A program made the translations under genes and the position numbers. Below are positions 26,614 to 34,626 of a stretch of DNA of 56,134 nt, one piece after another (within the stretch, counting starts at the first letter, position 1; each line of letters starts with the position of its first letter). Location: contig JNJD01000002.1 of NCBI GenBank assembly GCA_000702685.1, forward strand, positions 1-56,134, read 5' to 3'. The notes under the pieces were generated by a model, which worked only from the letters and a program-made list of their open reading frames with translations, had not been told where the DNA came from and ran no database searches. The stretch comes from Lachnospiraceae bacterium AC2028. GTDB taxonomy: Bacteria > Bacillota > Clostridia > Lachnospirales > Lachnospiraceae.

Positions 26614-27081
26614 ATGAATAATTTTAATGGCGCTAGGACATCCGGCGCCTCTTTTTCTATCATGGTCAGAGGATATGCCGGATCGTACGGTGCGGCAAAA
26701 GCGTGCATGGAGACCGCGGGCGTTCCGGAGGGAACAAGGGAACACACCTGGACGAGGCTCAGAAAATGGGCCGGAGCCGCTCTTGATAAATATTCCGGTG
26801 CTAAAATACAGCCCGGCATGCATACCCTTCTCTGGAATCTCGGGGAGGAAACAGGCTTTAAGGTTATACTCCGCGATATCCCGCTCGAACAGGAAGCCGT
26901 GGAGATCGCCGAAGCACTGGGACTCGACGTATATGAACTGGAGTCTGCGGAAACGGAGATAGCGCTCTGCACTTATCCGTATCCCGAAGACATGACTCTG
27001 ATAGGACATACCTGCGAAGGCAGGGACAAGATAGTATTCAACGGTTCGGTAAGTTCTTATCTGAACAGACCGGGCGAATAA
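26614..27081 (+). CDS. Orphan protein resembling the C-terminal domain of AIR synthase/HypE
   Basis: 155 residues, G-rich ribosome site (CCGGGGGGCC) upstream. The second half follows the pattern of AIR synthase C-terminal domains: MHTLLWNLGEETGFKVILRD, IPLEQEAVEIAEALGLDVYE, and then IGHTCEGRDKIVFNG with a final YLNRPGE. The N-terminal ATP-binding half of such enzymes (PurM, HypE, SelD) is absent, and the glycine-rich catalytic start is missing. So it is probably not an active synthase. It might be a remnant or a binding partner. It lies just before an Lrp-type regulator. Confidence 0.6.
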   Translation: MNNFNGARTSGASFSIMVRGYAGSYGAAKACMETAGVPEGTREHTWTRLRKWAGAALDKYSGAKIQPGMHTLLWNLGEETGFKVILRDIPLEQEAVEIAEALGLDVYELESAETEIALCTYPYPEDMTLIGHTCEGRDKIVFNGSVSSYLNRPGE

Positions 27082-27111
27082 ATAAACGTAACACATTTAC
27101 AGGAGGTCATT

Positions 27112-27600
27112 ATGGAATTCCGCGAAGAACTGCTCCGTATCATCGAAAAAAACAGCCGCATCGACACCAAGGAACTGGCGGTATTACTGGGAGTCACCGA
27201 GGACACGGTGGCGGCGGAGCTTAAGGCGCTTGAAAATGACGGCACCATTTGCGGTTACCATACAATGGTCAACTGGGATAACATGTCCACCGAAAAAGTT
27301 ACCGCCCTCATCGAGGTCAAGGTAACACCCCAGAGAGGACAGGGTTTCGACAATATCGCAGAGCGTATCTACAATTATCCCGAGGTTGAGAGCGTATATC
27401 TCATGGCCGGCGGATATGACCTTATGGTCATCCTCGAAGGCAAGACCATCAGGGAAGTATCCGGATTCGTATCCGAGAAGCTCTCCGCGCTTGAGACCGT
27501 CACCGGAACCGCGACCCACTTCATTCTCAAGAAATACAAGGATCACGGAACCATACTCGGCAAAAAGAAGGAAGACAGCAGGGAGATAGTCACACCATGA
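27112..27600 (+). CDS. Lrp/AsnC-family transcriptional regulator
   Basis: 162 residues, AGGAGG site before the ATG. N-terminal winged HTH at about 10-55 (SRIDTKELAVLLGVTEDTVA), then a RAM/AsnC ligand-binding domain at about 70-145 (VYLMAGGYDLMVILEG). Lrp proteins sense amino acids. The next gene, an aminotransferase, overlaps its stop by four bases. The pair is likely one transcription unit, with the regulator controlling that enzyme, and the likely ligand is a substrate or product of it. No operator was identified. Confidence 0.93.
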   Translation: MEFREELLRIIEKNSRIDTKELAVLLGVTEDTVAAELKALENDGTICGYHTMVNWDNMSTEKVTALIEVKVTPQRGQGFDNIAERIYNYPEVESVYLMAGGYDLMVILEGKTIREVSGFVSEKLSALETVTGTATHFILKKYKDHGTILGKKKEDSREIVTP

Positions 27601-28772
27601 GAGACCCTTTAGCAAAAAAAGTAGTAGATATAAAGCCTTCGGGCATAAGAAAATTTTTCGATATAGTAAGCGAGATGAAGGATGCGATATCCCTCGGCGT
27701 CGGCGAGCCCGATTTCGACACCCCCTGGCATATCAGGGATGAGGGTATCTATGCTCTCGAAAAGGGCCGCACCTTCTATACATCCAATGCCGGTCTCAAG
27801 GAACTCAGGGAAGAGATCTGCAATTATATGAACCGCACCCAGGGTGTGACCTACGATCCCATGAAGCAGGTCCTCATCACGGTCGGCGGATCCGAGGGCA
27901 TCGACATGGCACTCAGGGCAATGTGCGATCCCGGGGACGAGGTTCTCATCCCCCAGCCCAGCTATGTTTCGTATGAGCCCTGCGCCGTTCTGACAGGCGC
28001 CGTTCCCGTCATAATCGATCTTAAAGCGGAGAACGAATTCCGTCTCACGGCAGAGGAGATCGAGGAAAAGGTCACGGACAGGACCAAGATCCTCATCCTT
28101 CCTTTCCCCAATAACCCCACGGGGTCCATCATGGAAAAGAGCGATCTCGAAGCGATCGCCGAGGTCATCGTAAAGCACGACCTCTTTGTAATATCCGATG
28201 AGATATACGGAGAGCTCACATATAAGGGAAAGCACGTATCGATCGTCACTCTTCCGGGAATGCAGGAACGCACCATTCTCATCAACGGTTTTTCCAAGGC
28301 ATATGCAATGACCGGATGGAGACTCGGCTATGCCTGCGGACCCGCAAATATCATCGCCCAGATGACCAAGATCCACCAGTTTGCCATCATGTGCGCACCC
28401 ACGACCAGCCAGTATGCTGCGATCGAGGCTCTTAAGAACGGCGATGCCGATATCGACATGATGCGCGAAAGCTACAACAGGCGCAGAAGATTCCTCCTGA
28501 ATGCGTTCAAGGAGATGAACATCGAGTGTTTCGAACCCTTCGGAGCATTCTATGTATTCCCCTGCATCAAGGAATTCGGCATGACCAGTGAGGAATTCGC
28601 CGAAAGATTCCTGCGCGAGGAGAAGGTTGCCGCAGTTCCCGGCACCGCATTCGGAGACAGCGGCGAAGGATACCTGAGAATATCCTATGCATATTCACTC
28701 GAAAGACTCGAAGAGGCAATGAAGAGATTTGCCCGCTTCGCAGAAAAGCTCCGCAGCGAAAAGAAAGCGTAA
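27597..28772 (+). CDS. Class I/II PLP-dependent aminotransferase
   Basis: 391 residues, ATGA overlap with the Lrp gene. Fold-type I enzyme of the aspartate/aromatic group. Motifs: SNAGLKELREEI, the substrate/cofactor region FPNNPTGSIM, SDEIYGELTY, and the PLP lysine in INGFSKAYAMTGWRLGY. The conserved arginine that binds the substrate carboxylate lies near the C terminus in YLRISYA. It moves amino groups between amino acids and keto acids. Exact specificity cannot be read. Its pairing with an Lrp regulator is common in Clostridia. Confidence 0.92.
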   Translation: MRDPLAKKVVDIKPSGIRKFFDIVSEMKDAISLGVGEPDFDTPWHIRDEGIYALEKGRTFYTSNAGLKELREEICNYMNRTQGVTYDPMKQVLITVGGSEGIDMALRAMCDPGDEVLIPQPSYVSYEPCAVLTGAVPVIIDLKAENEFRLTAEEIEEKVTDRTKILILPFPNNPTGSIMEKSDLEAIAEVIVKHDLFVISDEIYGELTYKGKHVSIVTLPGMQERTILINGFSKAYAMTGWRLGYACGPANIIAQMTKIHQFAIMCAPTTSQYAAIEALKNGDADIDMMRESYNRRRRFLLNAFKEMNIECFEPFGAFYVFPCIKEFGMTSEEFAERFLREEKVAAVPGTAFGDSGEGYLRISYAYSLERLEEAMKRFARFAEKLRSEKKA

Positions 28773-28774
28773 GC

Positions 28775-29626
28775 ATGCCTTATTCAGATCAGAAAAATGC
28801 CACGATGAACATCGTGCGCAAGCATAATATAAGAGCACAGAAAAAATACGGACAGAATTTCCTTACGGATGAGGGAGTTCTGGACGGGATAGTCGAGGCA
28901 GCAGGCGTATGCGGTGAGGATCATGTAATTGAGGTTGGTCCCGGACTCGGAAGCCTTACGAAAAAGCTTGCCGAAGAAGCGGCTCACGTAACGGCGATAG
29001 AGATAGATAAGCAGATGATCCCCGTACTCGAGGAAGAGCTCGCCGGTTTCAACAATATAAATGTCATCTGTGCCGATGTTCTCAAGACCGATCTGAAGGC
29101 GATCGCAGATACCTATCCCGGAGAAACGGTAAAGGTTGTCGCAAACCTGCCTTATTACATCACGACCCCCATAGTCACGGGACTTTTGGAGAGCGGGATA
29201 CATTTTAAGAGCATCACCGTAATGGTCCAGACCGAAGTTGCGGAGAGAATGCAGACCGGTCCCGGTTCCAAGGATTACGGCGCCCTGTCCCTTGCGGTCC
29301 GGTATTATTCCAGACCCGAGATCGTCCTGGATGTCCCGCCCGAGTGCTTTTTCCCGATGCCCGGTGTCGGAAGCAGCGTGATCAGGCTTGATATATATGA
29401 AAAGCCTCCCGTGGAGACCGCCGATCCCGCGAAGATGTTTGCGATAATAAAAGCATCGTTCATGCAGAGGAGAAAGACTCTTTCCAATGCACTCCAGAAT
29501 AATCCCGATACCCATATCCCCAGGGAAAAGACTGAAAGCGCCCTTGAGAAGATGGGACTTGACCTCAGGATCAGGGGAGAGGCTCTGACGCTCGAACAGT
29601 TTGCCGAATTCTCAGATCTTATCTGA
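28775..29626 (+). CDS. rsmA: 16S rRNA dimethyladenosine transferase (RsmA/KsgA)
   Basis: 283 residues, starting two bases after the aminotransferase stop codon. It methylates two adjacent adenosines in the 3' hairpin of 16S rRNA late in 30S assembly. Motifs: KKYGQNFLTD near the N terminus, SAM-binding VIEVGPGLGSLTKKL at about 50-62, catalytic NLPYYITTPI and the FFPMPGVGSSVIRL region. The C-terminal domain is present. A strong terminator follows. Confidence 0.95.
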   Translation: MPYSDQKNATMNIVRKHNIRAQKKYGQNFLTDEGVLDGIVEAAGVCGEDHVIEVGPGLGSLTKKLAEEAAHVTAIEIDKQMIPVLEEELAGFNNINVICADVLKTDLKAIADTYPGETVKVVANLPYYITTPIVTGLLESGIHFKSITVMVQTEVAERMQTGPGSKDYGALSLAVRYYSRPEIVLDVPPECFFPMPGVGSSVIRLDIYEKPPVETADPAKMFAIIKASFMQRRKTLSNALQNNPDTHIPREKTESALEKMGLDLRIRGEALTLEQFAEFSDLI

Positions 29627-29649
29627 TGAAAATGAATAACCTGATATTG

Positions 29650-29687
29650 AAACCGCTACTCCCATATATAGGGGTAGCGGTTTTTTT
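29650..29687 (+). terminator. Terminator after rsmA
   Basis: Stem AAACCGCTACTCCC with ten-base spacing against GGGGTAGCGGTTT, followed by T7. The match is nearly perfect. Confidence 0.9.
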
Positions 29688-29752
29688 ATCCACAAGGATA
29701 CCCACATTTGGTGTAGTTTTTCACAAAAATCACAAAATATAGTTCCGCATTA

Positions 29753-29782
29753 TAGACATCCTGACACTAGTTATGGTACAAT
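29753..29782 (+). promoter_or_regulatory. Promoter upstream of the TPR-AAA gene
   Basis: TAGACA, 18-base spacer, TACAAT with an extended TGG before it (TGGTACAAT). The GTG start is at 29840, about 50 bases downstream. Confidence 0.5.
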
Positions 29783-29839
29783 TTCAAAGATTGGATCAGT
29801 ATATATTGTGGTTTTTTTCTCTTATTTAGGGGTGAAACT

Positions 29840-32467
29840 GTGGATAAGTACGAATATAAGGTAAAACTGCAGGAGATCTATGATCTCATCGATGAAAAAG
29901 AATACTTCGATGCGGTTGCCATAGCCGATACCATAGACTGGGAAAAGAAGCCGGTGGAAACACTGGTGCGTATCGGAGACCTCTACAGAAAGGTCATGAG
30001 ATACGACGATGCGATCGAGCTCTACAGGATCGCATACCGCAAGAGTCCCGAGAACAAGAATATCTGCTATTATCTCTGCAAGCTTTACATCAAGAAAGAA
30101 TATATAGTTCAGGCCGTCTATGCTTATAACGAGTTCGAAAGGATCGCCCGTGAGAACGATCCCAGAGTTTATAAGCTCAAATATATGCGCGATCAGATGC
30201 TCCATGTTGAGATCGAGCAGAAGATCGAGACCCTTGAGACCCTCAGGGATATCGAATATACGGAAAAGTGGGCATACACCCTTGCTTATCAGTACTATCT
30301 TGCCGGACGCGAGAGCGATTGCATTCATGAGTGCGACAGGCTGATCGCGGCATTCGGCGACGGCAAGTATGTGTATGCTTCAATGCTTCTTAAGAAGAAA
30401 TATACGGAGCTCACTCCCGACCAGCAGAAGATCTTCGATAACTGGAAGGATGCCAAGGATGAAGCTCCCAAGGAAGACCGGAACACGGCACAGATCACAG
30501 CCGAGACCGAAACCCGCGAGGATACCCGCAGGATAAGCGTTCCCGAAGAAGGTGCGACAAGGGAGATTACCGCAGAGGAGATCTCTGCCATAGGCAAGGC
30601 CACCGCTCCCGAGGATACCATTGTCTACGATCCCGCACAGGTACAGGCGGCTCTCGAGCAGACCAATCTTTCGGATGAGACCAGGGTATTCAAGGGGATC
30701 AATATTCCCGCAGAGCCCGAGATCAAGGTCAAGACGGTTGATGTGGGCAAGTACAATACAATAGATCTTCAGAAAGCACTCGCTTCCGCAGTCAGGGAAG
30801 TAGTCGGAGAACCGGGGCAGGCATCCGACGTTACCAGAACCCTTATGGCTCCCATGATCGATCCCGATACCGGAAGCCTTGATAATCCCGAATATTCCGA
30901 AGCAAGTGATAAGGAATTCGATTACGACACATCGGAGATTCCTCCCGATGAAGCACCCGATACCATCTTCAGCGAGACGGCTGAAGTAGCATCCTCGGAA
31001 GCCCAAATGCCCGCAGAAGAGGAAATGCCTGCGGAAGCTGAAATGACCGCTGAGGAGGTTCCCGAGGAGAAGGATTATCCCACCCTCGAATCCGTTGAAA
31101 ACATCGAGGCTGCGGAGTCTGCCGAGGAGCGTATCATCACGGATGAAGGCGGCATCAGGTCTTACTATCCCAAGGATATGTCAAGGTACAACAACCTTAC
31201 CGAGACCCAGTCCGTCCGCATCAAGGATGCACTTACCGATCAGCCTCCCGAGTCCATAGCCTCCGCTCTTTCACAGCAGGCCGACGGACAGATCTCTCTT
31301 GTGCTTCCCGATGACCAGGAGATCACAAGACAGATCACCGGCCAGATGAACATCGCCGAAGTGCTCGAAGAGTGGGAAAAGAGACAGGCAGAGCTTGAAA
31401 AGAGCCTCCAGGAAGAATTCCACGAGCAGGTCAAGGTACAGACCGGCGAACTGTTCGATCATTTCGAGACCGAGATCCTCAATTCGCTTCTCGAGGTTCT
31501 CGAGAGAGAATCCGATGAAGAAGCCGAAGCAAGCCAGACCATCTACGAGGGCAGAGTTTCGGAGATGGATGATCTTCCCGATGAAGCAAAGCTTGAGACC
31601 GGACTCATCCCCGTTACCACCATTGCCGAGATGACCGAAGCGGAAGCTGATGAAGAAGCTGCCAAGCAGCGCATCCGTGATAATCAGGAAAGGATCCGTC
31701 TTGTCGGAGAAGACGATTCCGTCAGAGACCTTACCAAAGAGGAAAAAGAACTCTTCGGTCCCTATATCCAGAGCAGAGCCGCAAAGCGTCAGCTTGCGGT
31801 ACTCCTCGATTCGCTCAGCATGGCTTCCTATACCGGAAATGCAATACTTGCCGGTGACGACGGAATAGATGTCGAAAATCTTGCGATCAGGATCCTCAAG
31901 GAAGTAAGGAACAGCGACCACAATCTTTCCGGAAAAGTCGCAAGGATCAAGGGCGACAACCTGAACGGAAAGAGCATGGAAGCAACCATGAAGCTCCTTG
32001 CAGGCGGCGGACTCATCCTCAGTGATGTCACGGCCGTTACCGAAGAGACCGTTGAAAAGCTTAAGACCGCACTGCTCAAGGAAGATCAGGGAATGATCGT
32101 CATCCTCGCGGACAGGAAGAGAAATATCGAGAAGTTCATGGATATGTATCCGACTCTTTGCGAGATGTTCACCGCATACATGGAAGTCAAGGCACTCAGT
32201 GAAAAGAAGCTCGTTGCCTTTGCGAAGAAGTATGCACGAGAGAGAGAATATGTCATAGGCGAGATGGGCGAGCTTGCGCTCCATACCCAGATCTCATTAA
32301 GACAGTCCAACGACCATGCGGTCACCGTAATGGAAGTAAAGCGTATCGTTGACGATGCCATCAAGCATGTTGAGAAAAAGACCGCCACACATTTCTTTGA
32401 TATCCTGCTCGGAAAGCGTTATGATATTGAAGATATGACAATTCTCGGTGAAAAGGACTTCGCCTAA
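29840..32467 (+). CDS. TPR protein with degenerate CbbX/CfxQ-like AAA+ module
   Basis: 875 residues, GTG start with GGGGTGA upstream. The first 190 residues are TPR-like helices (MRYDDAIELYRIAYRKSPEN). The middle (about 200-480) is acidic and low-complexity with several internal repeats of Glu-rich text. The last part (about 640-870) follows the CbbX-type AAA+ outline, but the nucleotide sites are lost. The Walker A position reads AILAGDDGIDVENLA with no GKT, Walker B reads GGLILSDV, and the sensor-like strand is MIVILADRKRNIEKFMDMYP. It is probably a non-hydrolysing scaffold or regulator. The branching-enzyme gene follows after 23 bases, so they may be co-transcribed. Cytoplasmic; no signal. 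Confidence 0.7.
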   Translation: MDKYEYKVKLQEIYDLIDEKEYFDAVAIADTIDWEKKPVETLVRIGDLYRKVMRYDDAIELYRIAYRKSPENKNICYYLCKLYIKKEYIVQAVYAYNEFERIARENDPRVYKLKYMRDQMLHVEIEQKIETLETLRDIEYTEKWAYTLAYQYYLAGRESDCIHECDRLIAAFGDGKYVYASMLLKKKYTELTPDQQKIFDNWKDAKDEAPKEDRNTAQITAETETREDTRRISVPEEGATREITAEEISAIGKATAPEDTIVYDPAQVQAALEQTNLSDETRVFKGINIPAEPEIKVKTVDVGKYNTIDLQKALASAVREVVGEPGQASDVTRTLMAPMIDPDTGSLDNPEYSEASDKEFDYDTSEIPPDEAPDTIFSETAEVASSEAQMPAEEEMPAEAEMTAEEVPEEKDYPTLESVENIEAAESAEERIITDEGGIRSYYPKDMSRYNNLTETQSVRIKDALTDQPPESIASALSQQADGQISLVLPDDQEITRQITGQMNIAEVLEEWEKRQAELEKSLQEEFHEQVKVQTGELFDHFETEILNSLLEVLERESDEEAEASQTIYEGRVSEMDDLPDEAKLETGLIPVTTIAEMTEAEADEEAAKQRIRDNQERIRLVGEDDSVRDLTKEEKELFGPYIQSRAAKRQLAVLLDSLSMASYTGNAILAGDDGIDVENLAIRILKEVRNSDHNLSGKVARIKGDNLNGKSMEATMKLLAGGGLILSDVTAVTEETVEKLKTALLKEDQGMIVILADRKRNIEKFMDMYPTLCEMFTAYMEVKALSEKKLVAFAKKYAREREYVIGEMGELALHTQISLRQSNDHAVTVMEVKRIVDDAIKHVEKKTATHFFDILLGKRYDIEDMTILGEKDFA

Positions 32468-32490
32468 ATTTGCCTAAGGAGGTCTTGGTA

Positions 32491-34491
32491 ATGGCATCCG
32501 CAAAGACTACCGGTAAAAAGAAAACACAGACTGCTTCAAAGCCCGCTAAAACTGCGGCTTCGAAGCAGGTTAAAAAGACTCCTGCAGTGCCTGCCGCTGC
32601 AGAAGTTTTTATTTCCGAAGATGATATGTATCTCTTCGGACAGGGAACGCATTACGATATATACAAAAAACTCGGCGCTCATCCTTCAGTACAGGACGGC
32701 AAAAAGGGATACTACTTCGCCGTCTGGGCTCCCAATGCCCTTTCCGTACATGTCGTAGGATCCTGGAACGGATGGAACGAAGCCGAAGGAGAGATGAAAA
32801 AGCTCGGACCCGTCGGAATATGGTCCGTATTCATCGAGGGAGTCACTCCCGGACAGATGTATAAATTCCTGATCTATGCGAAGGACGGATCCAAGCTCTA
32901 CAAGGCAGACCCCTATGCAAATCAGGCCGAATTCAGACCCGGTACCGCTTCCATCACCGCCGATCTGTCCGGTTTCAAGTGGACCGATACCAAATGGGAG
33001 AACGCAAGGGACAAAAAAGACTGGTACAAAGAGCCGATGGCAGTCTATGAATGCCATATCGGTTCATTCATGAAGCATCCGAACGGCACCGAGGACGGAT
33101 TCTACAATTACCGCGAGTTTGCCGCAAGGATCGTTGAATATCTGAAGGAAATGAAATACACCCATATCGAACTTATGGGTATTGCGGAGCATCCTTTTGA
33201 CGGATCCTGGGGTTATCAGGTAACCGGTTATTACGCACCTACCTCCCGTTACGGAACCCCCGAAGACTTTATGTATCTTGTCAACGAGCTTCACAAAGCG
33301 GGTGTCGGAGTCATCCTTGACTGGGTTCCCGCACACTTTGCGACCGATGCACACGGACTCGGCAAGTTCGACGGAGAGTGCATCTACGAAGATCCCGATC
33401 CGAGACGCGGAGAGCATCCCGACTGGGGAACCAAGATCTTCAATCTGGCCAAGCCCGAGGTCAAGAACTTCCTCATTGCCAATGTTCTCTACTGGCTCAG
33501 GGAATTCCATGTGGACGGGATCCGTGTCGATGCGGTAGCTTCCATGCTCTACCTCGATTACGGCAAGAAGGACGGACAGTGGCTTCCCAATAAGTACGGC
33601 GACAACAAGAACCTTGATGCGATCGTTTTCTTCCGTCATCTGAACTCGGTAGTAAGAGGCACTTATCCCGGATTCATCACCGTTGCCGAAGAATCCACGG
33701 CATGGCCCAATGTCACCGGTCCCATCGGCACCGAGAGCCTCGGATTCACTTTCAAGTGGAACATGGGCTGGATGCATGATTTCTGTGAATATATGAAGCT
33801 CGATCCCGTTATGAGGGGCGGCGATCATCACTCGATGACCTTCGCGATGAGCTATAACGAATCGGAGCATTACATACTTCCTCTTTCCCATGATGAAGTC
33901 GTACACCTCAAGTGTTCCATGGTGGAGAAGATGCCCGGCTACAAGATCGATAAATACGCGAACCTCAGGCTCGGATATACATATATGTTCGGCCACTCCG
34001 GCAAAAAGCTCCTCTTCATGGGTCAGGACTTCGGCCAGGAAAGAGAGTGGAGCGAAGCGAGGGAGCTCGACTGGTTCCTTCTCGGAGAAAAGCTCAATTC
34101 CGGTATGAAGACCTTCGTCGGTGAGCTTCTCGATATGTATCACAAATATCCCTGCCTCTACAGCATCGATGACAGCTGGGCGGGATTCGAATGGATGAAT
34201 GCGGATGATGCCGACAGGAGCATTTTCTCTTTTGTCAGAAGAGACGAATCGGGTAAAAAGAACCTGCTCTTCATCCTCAACATGACCCCGATGAAGTGGG
34301 AAAAGTATGTTGTTCCCGTTCCGAAGGCGGGTGAGTACAAGCTCGTGCTCAATTCCGATGAGGAAAGATTCGGCGGATTCGGAACCCAGGCTCCGGATAA
34401 GCTGAAATCCGTCAGGGAGCACTGCGTTCTCCAGGAAAACATCATAAAACTCGATATGAATCCTTACAGCGGTCTTGTGTATACCTTCTGA
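32491..34491 (+). CDS. glgB: 1,4-alpha-glucan branching enzyme with basic N-terminal tail
   Basis: 666 residues from the ATG at 32491, which has AAGGAGG 8 bases upstream. It creates alpha-1,6 branches in glycogen. After an N-terminal tail (about 1-40) rich in Lys, Ala and Thr, which resembles histone H1-like tails, come a CBM48 (about 50-150, FAVWAPNALSVHVVGSWNGW) and a GH13 barrel. Key motifs: GYQVTGYYAPTSRYG, DWVPAHFATD, nucleophile in VDGIRVDAVASML, acid/base in TVAEESTAWP, and LPLSHDEVVH. A C-terminal beta domain completes it. Other glycogen genes are not adjacent. Strong terminator follows. Confidence 0.94.
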   Translation: MASAKTTGKKKTQTASKPAKTAASKQVKKTPAVPAAAEVFISEDDMYLFGQGTHYDIYKKLGAHPSVQDGKKGYYFAVWAPNALSVHVVGSWNGWNEAEGEMKKLGPVGIWSVFIEGVTPGQMYKFLIYAKDGSKLYKADPYANQAEFRPGTASITADLSGFKWTDTKWENARDKKDWYKEPMAVYECHIGSFMKHPNGTEDGFYNYREFAARIVEYLKEMKYTHIELMGIAEHPFDGSWGYQVTGYYAPTSRYGTPEDFMYLVNELHKAGVGVILDWVPAHFATDAHGLGKFDGECIYEDPDPRRGEHPDWGTKIFNLAKPEVKNFLIANVLYWLREFHVDGIRVDAVASMLYLDYGKKDGQWLPNKYGDNKNLDAIVFFRHLNSVVRGTYPGFITVAEESTAWPNVTGPIGTESLGFTFKWNMGWMHDFCEYMKLDPVMRGGDHHSMTFAMSYNESEHYILPLSHDEVVHLKCSMVEKMPGYKIDKYANLRLGYTYMFGHSGKKLLFMGQDFGQEREWSEARELDWFLLGEKLNSGMKTFVGELLDMYHKYPCLYSIDDSWAGFEWMNADDADRSIFSFVRRDESGKKNLLFILNMTPMKWEKYVVPVPKAGEYKLVLNSDEERFGGFGTQAPDKLKSVREHCVLQENIIKLDMNPYSGLVYTF

Positions 34492-34527
34492 CAGGCTAAA
34501 GAAATCAGCCGATTTGACCGAAATTAT

Positions 34528-34558
34528 AGGTGAGTGCACGGACGCACTCACCTTTTTT
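34528..34558 (+). terminator. Terminator after glgB
   Basis: Perfect 10-bp stem AGGTGAGTGC/GCACTCACCT with a 6-base loop and T6. Confidence 0.92.
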
Positions 34559-34626
34559 CGATATATTCTCGGAAAAAAAGATCGGGACGGATCCCCCATT
34601 TTATCCATAAAACGGGAGATTTAGAT

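Noticed and set aside
34534-34626. An open extension at the N terminus of the DUF6240 gene running back through the glgB terminator
   Set aside because: It would start in the terminator stem and lacks a ribosome site. The TTG at 34627 with GGGAGA is much better placed.
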